This document shows positions 44,271-53,433 of a stretch of 64,000 nucleotides of DNA, one piece after another (positions within the stretch are counted from its first letter, which is position 1; every line of letters starts with the position of its first letter). A program made the translations under genes and the position numbers. Source of the stretch: Alloscardovia macacae (GTDB taxonomy: Bacteria > Actinomycetota > Actinomycetes > Actinomycetales > Bifidobacteriaceae); contig NZ_MWWT01000005.1 of NCBI RefSeq assembly GCF_002259705.1, positions 248,001-312,000 on the forward strand. Direction: 5' to 3'. Under the pieces are notes generated by a model. The model did not search any database. It was not told the DNA's origin and saw only the letters and a program-made list of their open reading frames with translations.

Positions 44271-44972
44271 ATGAACGACTCACGAAAACCATCTCTCCTA
44301 GACGGCTGGAACAGCGCGCCGAACATCGTGACGTACGTGCGCATAGTCATGATGTTCGCCTTCCTCTACTTCACTGTGGATGGGGGATACTTCGGCATCC
44401 AGAACGTGACGAGCCGCTGGATAGCAGCAGTACTCTTCATCGTGGCTGCCTCCACAGATAAGCTCGATGGCTACCTCGCTCGTACATATAACCAGGTGAC
44501 AGAACTGGGAAAGCTTATGGACCCTATAGCCGATAAGCTCCTCATCTGCGGTGGGCTCGTAGTTCTGTCCCTGAATGGTGAAGTGTGGTGGCTGGTGACT
44601 ATTCTTTTCCTCATTCGTGAGGTGGGCATTACCATTATGCGTTTCTTCGTTATCGATGCTGGCGGAAAGGTCATCGCTGCCTCGAATGCGGGAAAGCTGA
44701 AGACTCTCACTCAGTGCATAGGTCTGGGGATGATTCTTCTGCCTCTCTGGACGGTTATGGGGGGCGTGAACTCTCAGGCATGGGGGATATACGTGGCAGT
44801 CAGCACGGTCGTTATCCTCCTCGCACTCTTCTTCTGCCTGTATTCGGGTGGGGAGTATCTCGTGAATACGTTCGGTCGTCCGCAGGAAGAGGCGGAGCAT
44901 GTCGAGACGCTGGCTGAGGCTGCACATTCTGTCGAGGCTTCTGATGGCGCTGTCGAGGCTGGTGAGAGATGA
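44271..44972 (+). CDS. pgsA: CDP-diacylglycerol-glycerol-3-phosphate 3-phosphatidyltransferase
   Basis: Makes phosphatidylglycerophosphate, the committed step to phosphatidylglycerol and cardiolipin, in the plasma membrane. The CDP-alcohol phosphotransferase signature DKLDGYLARTYNQVTELGKLMDPIADK (key residues D-G-AR-G-D-D; about 64-90) is intact and five to six membrane helices follow. The C-terminal tail is acidic (QEEAEHVETLAEAAHSVE). ATG 44271 gives 233 residues with the expected SAPNIVTYVRI start. An alternative ATG at 44181, 8 nt after TAGATT, could give a leaderless, longer form with an Arg/Lys-rich extension. The stop overlaps the cinA-like ATG. Confidence 0.92.
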   Translation: MNDSRKPSLLDGWNSAPNIVTYVRIVMMFAFLYFTVDGGYFGIQNVTSRWIAAVLFIVAASTDKLDGYLARTYNQVTELGKLMDPIADKLLICGGLVVLSLNGEVWWLVTILFLIREVGITIMRFFVIDAGGKVIAASNAGKLKTLTQCIGLGMILLPLWTVMGGVNSQAWGIYVAVSTVVILLALFFCLYSGGEYLVNTFGRPQEEAEHVETLAEAAHSVEASDGAVEAGER

Positions 44973-45478
44973 GTGCGGCGGAAGACCTGCTCGACCTGTG
45001 TAGAGCGCGCGCGATGAAGATATGCTGTGCAGAGTCGCTCACGGGCGGTTTACTTGCTGATGCGTTCGTGAGTGTGCCGGGAGCGTCAGACACGTACCGC
45101 GGTAGCGTGAACACGTATGCCGTAGATTCGAAAGTATCTATCCTCGGCGTGTCTTCAGAATGGCTGGCTGCTCATGGTCCGGTCAATTCTTTCACTGCCG
45201 AATCTATGGCTCTCGGAGCGCTCCGTCTTTTCGGATGTGACGGTGAGGGGCTGAATGAAGAGCAGTCTGGCATAGCCCTCTCCACGACCGGAGTGGCAGG
45301 CCCTGGGCCAGATGGGGACATCCCAGCAGGAACGGTATTCCTCGGATGTGCGCTCAGTGATGGTAGTGTTCAGACGCGGGAGTGTCACTTTTCAGGAGGT
45401 CGTGCTGAGGTAAGGAGGAAGGCCGTAGAAGCGGCGCTCGATCTGGGTCTATCAGCACTTCGAGAAGCACGCTCGTGA
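44969..45478 (+). CDS. CinA C-terminal-domain protein (nicotinamide-nucleotide amidohydrolase)
   Basis: 169 residues corresponding only to the C-terminal CinA domain (PncC type): [28 protein letters not shown] (key AESLTGG, about 14-20), [15 protein letters not shown], then [24 protein letters not shown] (key STTGVAGP, about 104-111). PncC deamidates NMN to nicotinate mononucleotide in NAD recycling. The N-terminal molybdopterin-like domain of full CinA is absent. ATGA overlap with pgsA shows translational coupling; the pgsA-cinA-clgR-recA order is usual in actinobacteria, where cinA was first tied to competence. Confidence 0.9.
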   Translation: MSAAEDLLDLCRARAMKICCAESLTGGLLADAFVSVPGASDTYRGSVNTYAVDSKVSILGVSSEWLAAHGPVNSFTAESMALGALRLFGCDGEGLNEEQSGIALSTTGVAGPGPDGDIPAGTVFLGCALSDGSVQTRECHFSGGRAEVRRKAVEAALDLGLSALREARS

Positions 45479-45494
45479 TGTGAGCTGTATCACA
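45479..45494 (+). promoter_or_regulatory. CRP/GlxR-type palindrome upstream of clgR
   Basis: TGTGAGCTGTATCACA has the TGTGA-N6-TCACA symmetry of CRP-family sites, overlapping the end of the cinA-like gene (stop 45476-45478) and 70 nt upstream of the clgR ATG. Confidence 0.45.
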
Positions 45495-45563
45495 AAAGAA
45501 AAAATCGGGAATAAAGAACGGAAAGGCACAGTTATCCCTAGTACGACACGGAAAAGAGGCACT

Positions 45564-46097
45564 ATGATTTCTACGGCTGTACAGATGACTCAGCAGACCA
45601 CCCCTACAGTGGAAGAAATGAAGCGCGCTGCGAGTAAGAATGCCATGGTGCGAAACCTTACTTCTGCTCAGCTTCGTGCTGTAGCCATAGCACAGCAGCA
45701 GGTGCTGCGTGCGCAGCAGGCACGCGCTGCGAAGAATGAACGTGAAGCAGCTCGCTCGCGCATGTGGGCGAACTCGGAACTCGATGAGACTGTTCAGAAG
45801 CCTGCTCCATCAGCATCACATCAGCGTGAGGCGACAGATGTGGATACCTTCTCTCTACGCAAGGTACAGGGAAGCGTACTGCGTGGACTGCGTACGCGTG
45901 ACCATAAGACACTGCGTGAGGTGAGCCAGCGTGCAGGTGTATCCCTCGGATATCTTTCTGAAGTAGAGCGTGGACAGAAGGAGGCAAGTTCCGAGCTTCT
46001 CGCATCCATTACGGAAGCACTGGATGTAAAGCTTTCGGACATGCTCGTCCTCGTGGCTGACCGTGTTCGCGAGTATGAAGAAGCTGGAGCTCGCTAA
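45564..46097 (+). CDS. clgR: ClgR-type XRE transcriptional activator
   Basis: 177 residues with a C-terminal helix-turn-helix (about 105-165): [41 protein letters not shown], of which [21 protein letters not shown] is the HTH (shown in parts: [11 protein letters not shown] and [10 protein letters not shown]). This [18 protein letters not shown] pattern and the place between cinA and recA identify the actinobacterial ClgR/PspC-type regulator that activates clp protease and chaperone genes. It carries an extra N-terminal region of about 100 residues, rich in Ala/Gln/Arg, which is longer than in mycobacterial ClgR. ATG 45564 has AAAGAGG upstream; the in-frame GTG at 45480 overlaps the CRP-like palindrome. 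A good terminator follows. Confidence 0.85.
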   Translation: MISTAVQMTQQTTPTVEEMKRAASKNAMVRNLTSAQLRAVAIAQQQVLRAQQARAAKNEREAARSRMWANSELDETVQKPAPSASHQREATDVDTFSLRKVQGSVLRGLRTRDHKTLREVSQRAGVSLGYLSEVERGQKEASSELLASITEALDVKLSDMLVLVADRVREYEEAGAR

Positions 46098-46124
46098 GCT
46101 ATTAGTTTATAGAGATTTCCGATA

Positions 46125-46167
46125 CCTCACTTATAGACGTTATGGCGTGTATAAGTGAGGTTTTTAT
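46125..46167 (+). terminator. Terminator after clgR
   Basis: CCTCACTTATA (46125-46135) pairs with TATAAGTGAGG (46150-46160), followed by TTTTTAT. Confidence 0.85.
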
Positions 46168-46215
46168 GTCTGTATGATGGTGAGTTAAGTTTACGGTAAA
46201 CAAGGCGGGATGGGT

Positions 46216-46449
46216 ATGAGAGAACGCGAATTCTGGCAGCTTCTCGAAGAGGTCTTCGGGCGCACATATGGGCGCTCGCTCGCGCACGACCAAGCGTTAG
46301 ATAAGCTCGGTGGACGCACTGTGGAGGAAGCGCTCACGGATGGTGAAGAACCGCGCGTGGTGTGGAATGTCCTCTGTGATCATATGGAGATACCGGATCC
46401 TCAGCGCTGGGGTCATGATCATAATGCACCGCCTATGCCAGCGCAGTAA
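46216..46449 (+). CDS. DUF3046 protein
   Basis: 77 residues beginning MREREFWQLLEEVFGRTYGRSLAHDQALDKLGGRT (key EFWxLLEEVFG and the TVEEALTDGEEPRVVW block). DUF3046 proteins occur directly before recA in actinobacteria (Rv2738c in M. tuberculosis), and both sequence and position fit. Function is unknown. ATG 46216 is preferred over ATG 46210, because GGATGGG then spaces correctly and family members start at MR. The recA promoter with its LexA box lies downstream, so recA is separately controlled. Confidence 0.85.
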   Translation: MREREFWQLLEEVFGRTYGRSLAHDQALDKLGGRTVEEALTDGEEPRVVWNVLCDHMEIPDPQRWGHDHNAPPMPAQ

Positions 46450-46570
46450 GATTTCAGATAACTCTGTAGATAACTCTGTAGAGGGTGCTGGATGTGCTGG
46501 TCGTGCTGACATGTGGAGAAAGACACGCGGGTGATGCACTGAAAAATGGCGAAAATGTGGTGAATAACTC

Positions 46571-46609
46571 CATAGAAGTCGAACATATGTTCGACTTCTA
46601 TGGTAGACT
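46571..46609 (+). promoter_or_regulatory. LexA (SOS) box and promoter of recA
   Basis: TCGAACATATGTTCGA (46579-46594) is a perfect actinobacterial SOS box. It is the centre of a longer perfect palindrome of 32 bases (46571-46602, outer arms CATAGAAG/CTTCTATG). A -10 TAGACT follows at 46604-46609, so LexA bound here would block RNA polymerase. The recA ATG is about 90 nt downstream. Confidence 0.9.
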
Positions 46610-46699
46610 TATGCACATCTGATAACAGTGAACGCTACAGCTTGAAAGCCAGGGCGAGAGTTCATAAAGTGGAGTTATCTTCACGACGAAGGAGAAGTT

Positions 46700-47806
46700 A
46701 TGGCGACAGCTAAAAAAGACGCAGCCGCGACTAAGGATAAGCGTCAGGAAGCCTTAGATACCGCGCTGGCTCAGGTAGAGAAGAACTTTGGTAAGGGTTC
46801 AGCTATGAGGCTCGGGGATAAGCCTATACAGAATGTGGAGGTTATTCCTACGGGATCTCTCGCGCTCGACCTTGCTCTCGGCATAGGTGGACTGCCGCGT
46901 GGCCGTATAGTAGAGATATATGGTCCAGAATCCTCTGGTAAGACCACTATCGCCCTGCAGGCAGTAGCGAGCGCCCAGAGGAGGGGTGGTGTAGCGGCAT
47001 TTATCGATGCAGAGCATGCACTCGACCCTGAGTATGCGCGTCACCTCGGGGTAGATACGGATTCGCTCATCGTTTCCCAGCCGGATAATGGTGAGCAGGC
47101 TCTCGAGATAGCAGATATGCTTATTCGTTCTGGCGCTCTGGACATCATCGTTATCGACTCCGTGGCAGCACTTGTACCTAAGGCTGAGATAGAAGGAGAC
47201 ATGGGGGATAGCCATGTGGGCCTTCAGGCGCGCCTTATGAGTCAGGCTCTCCGTAAGATGACCGGCGCGCTGAACCAGGCGAATACCACAGCCATCTTCA
47301 TTAACCAGCTACGTGAGAAGATAGGTGTCTTCTTCGGTAGTCCGGAGACGACCACTGGTGGTAAAGCACTGAAGTTCTACGCATCCGTACGTATGGATAT
47401 CCGCCGCATTCAGACACTGAAGAACGGGGAAGAAGCAGTAGGTAACCGTACGAAGGTTAAGGTGGTAAAGAATAAGATGGCGCCGCCTTTTAAGTCTGCT
47501 GAGTTCGACATCCTCTACGGCCAGGGCGTCTCTCGCGAAGGCTCCGTCATCGACATGGGCCTGCAGGTAGGAGTCATTAAAAAGTCTGGCTCGTGGTTTA
47601 CCTATGAAGGGAACCAGCTGGGACAGGGGCGGGAGAAGGTTCGTCAGAATCTCATAGATGACCCTGCTTTGTGTGACGAGCTTGAGACGAAGATAAAGAT
47701 GGAGTTCGGTCTTATCCCGAAGCCTACGGGAGACGAAGCTCAGCAGAGTGAAGCATCAGCAGATACTGTGGATGCATCTGGCGCTGCTTCCCCTTCTGCG
47801 CAGTAA
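46700..47806 (+). CDS. recA: Recombinase A
   Basis: Forms ATP-bound filaments on single-stranded DNA for strand exchange and stimulates LexA self-cleavage. Walker [10 protein letters not shown] (about 75-83), the Walker B region [22 protein letters not shown] (in parts [17 protein letters not shown]; about 150), and the [18 protein letters not shown] and [22 protein letters not shown] blocks (key NQLREKIGV) are intact. Length 368 is typical; the acid C-terminal tail is extended by an Ala/Ser stretch. ATG 46700 follows GAAGGAGAAG. recX begins 20 nt after the stop. Confidence 0.98.
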   Translation: MATAKKDAAATKDKRQEALDTALAQVEKNFGKGSAMRLGDKPIQNVEVIPTGSLALDLALGIGGLPRGRIVEIYGPESSGKTTIALQAVASAQRRGGVAAFIDAEHALDPEYARHLGVDTDSLIVSQPDNGEQALEIADMLIRSGALDIIVIDSVAALVPKAEIEGDMGDSHVGLQARLMSQALRKMTGALNQANTTAIFINQLREKIGVFFGSPETTTGGKALKFYASVRMDIRRIQTLKNGEEAVGNRTKVKVVKNKMAPPFKSAEFDILYGQGVSREGSVIDMGLQVGVIKKSGSWFTYEGNQLGQGREKVRQNLIDDPALCDELETKIKMEFGLIPKPTGDEAQQSEASADTVDASGAASPSAQ

Positions 47807-47826
47807 TATAATGCGAAGGCGATAGT

Positions 47827-48501
47827 GTGATCTCAGCTGAAGAATTTTTACGGCGTCAGCCTCCTGTGCTCTCCGAAAGTCCTGCAGTATTCGAAGAATC
47901 TGCGAGTGAGGATAAGGATGTGATACAGGAGGAGGATTCCGTAGATAGAGATATCTCAGTTCTGAAGAATATAGCTCAAGCAGCTACGCAGAGCCATGAT
48001 ACTCCTTTAACAGACCTCTTCGAGAGAGATGCTCAGCGAGACAAGTGCCAGGAAGCAGCTCTGCGTCTGCTTGACGCTGCGCAGCGTCCATCTGGAGCGT
48101 TACATGATCGGCTCGTTCAGAAAGAGTTCTCGGAAGAAGTCATAGAGCAGGTCATCGCGCGTCTTATAGAACTAGGACTCGTGAACGATGAGGAGTATGC
48201 GCGCATGGCTGTGCGCTACTGTATCTCACGAAACATGGGTGAGATGGGTACTCTGCGAGAGCTTAAACGCAAAGGTGTGGATGCGTATACTGCCAGCCAT
48301 GCTGTAGCGGATGCACGCGAAGAAGGCGCTTTTGTCGAGTCTGCGTATGCTCTTGCCGAGTATGTCGCGAAGCGTACGCGTGGACTCGATAAGCAGGTAC
48401 GTTTACGCCGTCTCTGGTCCGCCGCAGGGAGAAAGGGACACTCTCCAGACCTTATTCGTCAAGCTGTCTATGATGTCTTCGACTCTGAAGAAGAAATGTG
48501 A
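47827..48501 (+). CDS. recX: RecA regulator RecX
   Basis: Modulates RecA filament growth and activity. Three-helix RecX repeats are recognisable from about residue 70 to 224: ALRLLDAAQRPSGALHDRLVQKEFSEEVIEQVIARLIELGLVNDEEYARMAV (key residues LxxRxRS-like SGALHDRL and LGLVNDEEYA), then MGEMGTLRELKRKGVDAYT. A poorly conserved, acidic N-terminal extension of about 65 residues (SESPAVFEESASEDKD) is added. The start is GTG 47827, with GAAGG seven bases upstream. It forms an operon with recA. Its stop codon overlaps the 3' end of rnpB on the opposite strand. Confidence 0.92.
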   Translation: MISAEEFLRRQPPVLSESPAVFEESASEDKDVIQEEDSVDRDISVLKNIAQAATQSHDTPLTDLFERDAQRDKCQEAALRLLDAAQRPSGALHDRLVQKEFSEEVIEQVIARLIELGLVNDEEYARMAVRYCISRNMGEMGTLRELKRKGVDAYTASHAVADAREEGAFVESAYALAEYVAKRTRGLDKQVRLRRLWSAAGRKGHSPDLIRQAVYDVFDSEEEM

Positions 48502-48904
48502 GACCTCATGTACCCCGGGTTCTGTTCCCCTCTCGAAAGAGTGGGGAGGTGACCATCCATCTCGACGCCATATTACTATGACGCTCTAGCAGCCTACCCG
48601 AATGCTTAAGCGAGCAGCTTCAGTGCATTCCTACTTGGCCTTGCTCCCGATGAGGCTTGCCATGCGGCATACTGTTACCAGCAGCCCGGTGGTCTCTTAC
48701 ACCGCCGTTTCACCCTTACCATTCCTATCCGTTCATACATTCCTCTATGAGGGAAGGAAGGCGGTTTACTTTCTGCTGCGCTATCTCTCAGGTTACCCTG
48801 GGCGGACGTTATCCGCCATCGTGCTCTATGGAGCCCGGAAGTTCCTCAGCTATCCTTTCCTGATGAGTAGAGAAAGTGTAGCCGCGGCCACCCAGAGGTC
48901 TCAC
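48498..48904 (-). ncRNA. rnpB: RNase P RNA (bacterial class A)
   Basis: About 407 nt, the catalytic RNA that removes 5' leaders of tRNA precursors. The ends form the P1 helix GTGAGACCTC/GAGGTCTCAC (48904-48895 with 48507-48498). Universally conserved pieces are seen on the minus strand: GAGGAACTTCCGGGCTCC (P4 and neighbours), AGAAAGTAAACCGCC, GGTAAGGGTGAAACGGC and ACAGAACCCGGGGTAC near the 3' end. A -10 TACTAT lies 8 nt upstream of the 5' end (48918-48913). The 3' end overlaps the last codon of recX. Confidence 0.93.
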
Positions 48905-48912
48905 AAACTTTG

Positions 48913-48918
48913 ATAGTA
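48913..48918 (-). promoter_or_regulatory. -10 box of rnpB
   Basis: TACTAT on the minus strand ends 8 nt before the first base of the RNase P RNA, as expected for a stable RNA with a defined 5' end. Confidence 0.55.
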
Positions 48919-49038
48919 CCACATTTTTTTCAGGAAATCTACAGCAAAATGCGGTGCATTTCCTCAGAAAATGAGTTATGATTAAACCACGTTAGCAGTG
49001 AAGTTAACGCCCGTTCGATTCATTTGAAGGAGGTCACC

Positions 49039-49695
49039 ATGGAGATCGTGGTAACTGGTCGTCATACACAGATTAAGCAAAAGTTCCGTGACGTAGTAGA
49101 AAGCAAAATGAATCGGGTTACTGCTATAGCGCCGGATGCACAGCGTGTACAGGTCGTAGTTTCCCATGAAGGGAACCCACGTCTCGCCGATACAGCCATG
49201 CGCGTGGAGCTTACAGCTATCGCTGGAAAGACAGTGGTGAGGGCAGAGGCATCGAGCATCGATGATCTGAGCGCGCTGGACTTGGCTCTAGATAAGCTCA
49301 CTTTGCGCCTGCGCCGCACGCGTGACCGCCGTAAGGATCACCGTCGTGGATATGAAGCTGTTCAGCCTGTAGACATGGGTGTGGTAGAGCCGCCGGTAGC
49401 AGAGCCAGAAGTAGAAGAAGAGTACTCTCCTCAGACGGCTGCGCAGGCAGTAGCAGGAGATCTCGGCCCTGGTGAATCTGTCGAAGTGCAGGTCGGTGAT
49501 TCGCCTATAGTTATTCGCCGTAAGCTTCACATAGCAGAGCCTATGACCATCGACGAAGCGCTTTATGAGATGGAGCTCATCGGTCATGACTTCTTCCTGT
49601 TCGTGAATAGCGAGACTCACCGCCCATCGGTGGTCTACCGCCGTCACGGCTGGAGCTATGGTGTCTTCGAGATAGACAGCGCGAAGAACCTGTAG
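49039..49695 (+). CDS. hpf: Ribosome hibernation-promoting factor, long form
   Basis: 218 residues in two domains. The N-terminal S30AE domain (about 1-100: MEIVVTGRHTQIKQKFRDVVESKM...) binds the decoding centre; the C-terminal dimerisation domain (about 160-215: VIRRKLHIAEPMTIDEALYEMELIGHDFFLFVN, key SVVYRRHGWSYGVFEI) pairs two ribosomes into 100S dimers. An acidic, proline-rich linker joins them. ATG 49039 has a perfect AAGGAGG ten bases upstream. In this family the gene precedes secA, as here. It complements the alarmone synthetase as a stress response. Confidence 0.95.
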   Translation: MEIVVTGRHTQIKQKFRDVVESKMNRVTAIAPDAQRVQVVVSHEGNPRLADTAMRVELTAIAGKTVVRAEASSIDDLSALDLALDKLTLRLRRTRDRRKDHRRGYEAVQPVDMGVVEPPVAEPEVEEEYSPQTAAQAVAGDLGPGESVEVQVGDSPIVIRRKLHIAEPMTIDEALYEMELIGHDFFLFVNSETHRPSVVYRRHGWSYGVFEIDSAKNL

Positions 49696-50017
49696 AACCT
49701 ATACGGAACCTATACGTAGGTAAAGAAAAGACGAGGAATCGTCGAGTGGGGACAGAGGAATAATACCTTTCTCTACACCTCCATAGGGAAAAAGGAGTGG
49801 GGACGCTTGTATACCAGGTGTATGCCAGCGTCCCCACATTTATGTGGCGGCCATGGCCATTCCTCCATACTCGGGCCGCCACGCGAGAGGTATGCGGCAC
49901 TGCACTAGGCATAGGAGAGTGCACGATTGGCGCGTTATCGGTGCATTGTCGTAATATGGGAAAAGTTTGTAACGTAACCATTCGGAAGCCCGGGTGGATA
50001 GTACGAGGAGAAACACG
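49696..50017. other. hpf-secA intergenic region with two large hairpins
   Basis: First hairpin: GTGGGGACGCT (49797-49807) with AGCGTCCCCAC (49827-49837), whose inner bases also pair imperfectly, so the stem approaches 19-20 bp. Second hairpin: GTGGCGGCC (49844-49852) with GGCCGCCAC (49874-49882). No T-run follows on the plus strand. A -10-like TAATAT lies near 49,952-49,957. The region could be a terminator pair for hpf or a structured RNA ahead of secA; no known RNA family was recognised. Confidence 0.55.
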
Positions 50018-52957
50018 GTGGCAATTCTTGAAAAAGCTCTGCGTATGGGTGAAGGCGCACAGCTGAGGAAGCTGAAGTCTGTGGCGGATAAGGTGAATGA
50101 TCTTGAAGGGGAGATCAGTGCACTGACCGACGCAGAACTCAAGCAGCAGACTGCGAAGTTTAAGGCTCGCCTCGCAGATGGAGAGAGCCTCGATGGCCTC
50201 ATGCCAGAAGCCTTCGCGACGGTTCGCGAAGCAGCGAAGCGCGTTCTGGGACAGCGTCACTTCGATGTCCAGCTTATGGGCGGTGCAGCACTGCACTGGG
50301 GAAACATCGCGGAAATGCGTACAGGTGAGGGTAAGACTCTGGTAGCGACCCTGCCGAGCTATCTGAATGCATTGACAGGAAAGGGCGTACACGTCGTCAC
50401 GGTGAATGACTACCTGGCGAACTACCAGTCCGAACTCATGGGCCGCGTCTTCCGCGCACTCGATATGAAGGTCGGCTGCATTCTGACAGACCAGAGCCCA
50501 GCAGAACGCCGCAAGCAGTATAACGCGGACATCACGTATGGCACGAATAACGAGTTCGGCTTCGACTATCTGCGCGATAATATGGCGTGGAATAAGGCGG
50601 ATCTCGTGCAGCGCGAACATAACTTCGCCATCGTCGATGAGGTGGACTCCATTCTCATCGATGAAGCGCGTACTCCTCTTATCATCTCCGGTCCAGCAGA
50701 AGGCGATGTTACTCGCTGGTATCGCGAGTTCGCGAAGCTCGTCCTGAAGCTGAACCGTGACGAGGATTACGATGTCAATGAAAAGAAGAAAGTCATCGGT
50801 ATCCTGGACTCGGGTATCGCGAAGATAGAAGACTTCCTCGGCATCGATAACCTGTACGAGCCAGCAAACACGGCTCTCATCGGTTACCTGAATAATGCTA
50901 TCCGCGCGAAGGAACTCTTCGTGCGTGATAAGGACTACGTGGTTCAGGGCGGCGAAGTTCTCATCGTAGATGAACACACAGGTCGTATGCTGCACGGACG
51001 TCGCTATAACGAAGGTCTGCACCAGGCCATCGAAGCGAAGGAAGGCGTGGAAGTTCAGGCAGAAAACCAGACTTTCGCTACCATCACCCTGCAGAACTAC
51101 TTCCGCATGTATGATAAGCTCGCGGGCATGACCGGTACTGCAGAGACCGAAGCAGCTGAGTTCATGAACACGTATAAGCTGGGCGTTATCCCTATTCCTA
51201 CGAATCGCCCTATGATTCGTAAGGACCAGGATGACCTCATCTTCCGCACGCAGAAGGAAAAGCTCGTCGCCATCGTGAAGGATGTGGCTGCGCGTCATGA
51301 GAAGGGCCAGCCAGTCCTGCTGGGTACCTCCTCCGTGGAATCTTCTGAGCTCGTCTCTACTCTGCTTGATCAGGTGAACATCCCTCACCGCGTGCTGAAT
51401 GCAAAGCATAATGAAGCGGAAGCTGCAGTGGTGGCTGTGGCAGGCCGTAAGGGTGCTGTGACCGTGGCTACGAACATGGCTGGTCGTGGTACGGATATCA
51501 TGCTCGGTGGTAACGTCGAGTTCCTCGCAGACCAAAAGCTGAAGGCTCAGGGGTACTCCCCAGAAGACACGCCTGAAGACTATGAGCGCCTCTGGCCAGC
51601 TGCTCTCGACGAGATGAAGCAGCAGGCGAAGGATGAGCATGAAGAGGTGAAGGAGCTCGGTGGCCTGTATGTGCTCGGCACGGAGCGTCACGAATCTCGC
51701 CGTATCGATAATCAGCTGCGCGGTCGTTCCGGCCGTCAGGGTGACCCAGGTGAGTCTCGCTTCTACCTGTCCCTCGAAGATAACCTCATGCGCCTGTTTA
51801 ACACGCAGCTCGTCGCTCGTGTTATGGCTACCGGTATGCCGGAAGGCGAGCCTATCGAGGCGAAGAGCGTCTCGAATGGCGTACGCACGGCTCAGAAGTC
51901 TGTCGAGTCCCGTAACTTCGAGACCCGTAAGAACGTTCTGAAGTATGATGACGTTATGAATAAGCAGCGTACTGTCGTGTATGCTGAGCGTCAGGCTGTG
52001 CTGAAGGGTGCGGACATCTCCGCCGACGTTCAGAAGTTCATTCATGATGTGGTGGACTCCTACGTGCAGGGTGCCACGAAGGGCGTGGATCATCCGTCTA
52101 AGTGGGATCTGAAGGATCTGTGGAAGGCTCTGGGCTCCATCGTGACCATCGACTTCGACGAGAAAGCGCTTCTCGAAGAGCTCGGAAAGCTGAAGGGGGA
52201 TAAGGCTCGCACGAAGCTCGTCGAGCAGATTACGAAGCAGCTGAGCGACCTTTATGCTGAGAATGAAGCCATCGTGGGCGCCGAGTCCATGCGTTCCATC
52301 GAGCGTCGTGTGGTTCTGGCTGTGATGGATCGTAAGTGGCGTGAGCACCTCTATGAGATGGACTACCTGAAGGACGGCATCGGCCTGCGCGGTATGGGTC
52401 AGCGTGACCCTCTGGTCGAGTACCAGCGTGAAGGCTACCAGATGTATAACTCGATGGTAGATTCCATTAAGGAAGAGGTCATCCAGCTACTCTTTAACAT
52501 CGACCTGCAGCAGGTGGCACGTGACGTCGAAGAGACACGTGCTGCTCAGGGCGAGGCTGAAGCTGAACCTGAGACTGCAGCGGTGACGTATTCCGCTCCG
52601 TCTGAGGATGAGGCTTCTGATGAGGCTTCTGAAGAGGACGCGGACGCGGATGAGACGTCTGATGATGCTGAAGTTTTGTCCGAATCTACAGAAACGTCCG
52701 AAGATGAGGCTGAAGATGCGCCTGAAGGTGCCTCTGAAGAACAGCCTGCTTCGCATTCGTATGAGGGCCATGTGACGGGTGCTGCGCCTATCAGCCATGC
52801 AGAGGGTAAGGTTCCTGTCAGCAAGCGTCCGAAGAGCGAAGAGCTGCATAGCCCGTGGTCGGATGGTCGTACCTTCCCTGGTACACCGAAGAATGCGCCG
52901 TGCCCATGCGGTTCAGGGCGTAAGTATAAGATGTGCCACGGAAAGAACGAAGAGTAA
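50018..52957 (+). CDS. secA: Preprotein translocase ATPase SecA
   Basis: Drives secretory proteins through SecYEG. 979 residues: Walker [10 protein letters not shown] (about 96-104), [19 protein letters not shown] (about 206-224), [13 protein letters not shown] (about 486), [18 protein letters not shown], the helical scaffold and wing, and a C-terminal linker rich in Glu/Asp/Ser (about 840-930) ending in the SecB/zinc motif [15 protein letters not shown]. It is the major, SecA1-type protein. The start is GTG 50018, with GAGGAG seven bases upstream; a GTG at 49994 is in frame but lacks one. The acidic linker is longer than usual. A hairpin follows the stop. Confidence 0.97.
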   Translation: MAILEKALRMGEGAQLRKLKSVADKVNDLEGEISALTDAELKQQTAKFKARLADGESLDGLMPEAFATVREAAKRVLGQRHFDVQLMGGAALHWGNIAEMRTGEGKTLVATLPSYLNALTGKGVHVVTVNDYLANYQSELMGRVFRALDMKVGCILTDQSPAERRKQYNADITYGTNNEFGFDYLRDNMAWNKADLVQREHNFAIVDEVDSILIDEARTPLIISGPAEGDVTRWYREFAKLVLKLNRDEDYDVNEKKKVIGILDSGIAKIEDFLGIDNLYEPANTALIGYLNNAIRAKELFVRDKDYVVQGGEVLIVDEHTGRMLHGRRYNEGLHQAIEAKEGVEVQAENQTFATITLQNYFRMYDKLAGMTGTAETEAAEFMNTYKLGVIPIPTNRPMIRKDQDDLIFRTQKEKLVAIVKDVAARHEKGQPVLLGTSSVESSELVSTLLDQVNIPHRVLNAKHNEAEAAVVAVAGRKGAVTVATNMAGRGTDIMLGGNVEFLADQKLKAQGYSPEDTPEDYERLWPAALDEMKQQAKDEHEEVKELGGLYVLGTERHESRRIDNQLRGRSGRQGDPGESRFYLSLEDNLMRLFNTQLVARVMATGMPEGEPIEAKSVSNGVRTAQKSVESRNFETRKNVLKYDDVMNKQRTVVYAERQAVLKGADISADVQKFIHDVVDSYVQGATKGVDHPSKWDLKDLWKALGSIVTIDFDEKALLEELGKLKGDKARTKLVEQITKQLSDLYAENEAIVGAESMRSIERRVVLAVMDRKWREHLYEMDYLKDGIGLRGMGQRDPLVEYQREGYQMYNSMVDSIKEEVIQLLFNIDLQQVARDVEETRAAQGEAEAEPETAAVTYSAPSEDEASDEASEEDADADETSDDAEVLSESTETSEDEAEDAPEGASEEQPASHSYEGHVTGAAPISHAEGKVPVSKRPKSEELHSPWSDGRTFPGTPKNAPCPCGSGRKYKMCHGKNEE

Positions 52958-52977
52958 GTTTTCGCTCGGCTGAAGAC

Positions 52978-53027
52978 AGGCCGTCTGGCGTTTTCCGCGT
53001 TTTATGCGCGGGACGTCAGGCGGCCTT
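52978..53027 (+). terminator. Terminator after secA
   Basis: GGCCGTCTGGCGT (52979-52991) pairs with ACGTCAGGCGGCC (53013-53025) with one mismatch; the loop contains TTTTCCGCG/CGCGGG, which can pair further. Confidence 0.65.
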
Positions 53028-53081
53028 CTGCGTGAACGCGACGTTTCGAGCACTCTGCTTTTTCTGGCCAATTTTCGCATC

Positions 53082-53192
53082 TTGTAGTCACGAATGACCA
53101 GAGGATGCTGGGAGTAGAGGAAGGAAAACCCCAGAATTACGCCATTCTCTAATTCGAACGCGTTCGAGAAAAACGGTCATTTGTGACTACAA
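53082..53192. repeat. Inverted-repeat element, copy upstream of glucokinase
   Basis: TTGTAGTCACGAATGACC (53082-53099) is inverted with one mismatch at GGTCATTTGTGACTACAA (53175-53192). The 75-nt spacer holds the palindrome TCGAACGCGTTCGA. The same arm recurs at 63661-63748 beside the MFS gene. A CCAATTTTCGC motif precedes it (53068). Confidence 0.85.
53154..53167 (+). promoter_or_regulatory. LacI-type palindrome inside the inverted-repeat element
   Basis: TCGAACGCGTTCGA is a perfect 14-bp palindrome with a central CG, the usual form of LacI-family operators. Confidence 0.45.
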
Positions 53193-53286
53193 AAGCCTCC
53201 TTTTCGCATTTTTTACGAGAGTGTGAGAAACGAAAGGGCGCAAGCACTCTGAGCACACCCGACACGTCGCCCCTACGATATATCAT

Positions 53287-53300
53287 TGCATACGTTTGCA
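53287..53300 (+). promoter_or_regulatory. Candidate LacI-family operator upstream of glucokinase
   Basis: TGCATACGTTTGCA is a near-palindrome with central ACGT. Its reverse complement, TGCAAACGTATGCA, shares AACGTATGCA with the sequence just before the MFS transporter gene (63838-63846 region). The glucokinase ATG is 134 nt downstream. Confidence 0.45.
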
Positions 53301-53433
53301 TAAACCAGCGTGACTCCTCATGCAAGAACACGCACCACTGGTGAAAAATGAGTCGAAATGACGAGCGTTCTTGCCTAGTATTCATGCTAGAGTCGAAACT
53401 ATATGGTGGAGAGCCCATAATTTTGGAGGAATA

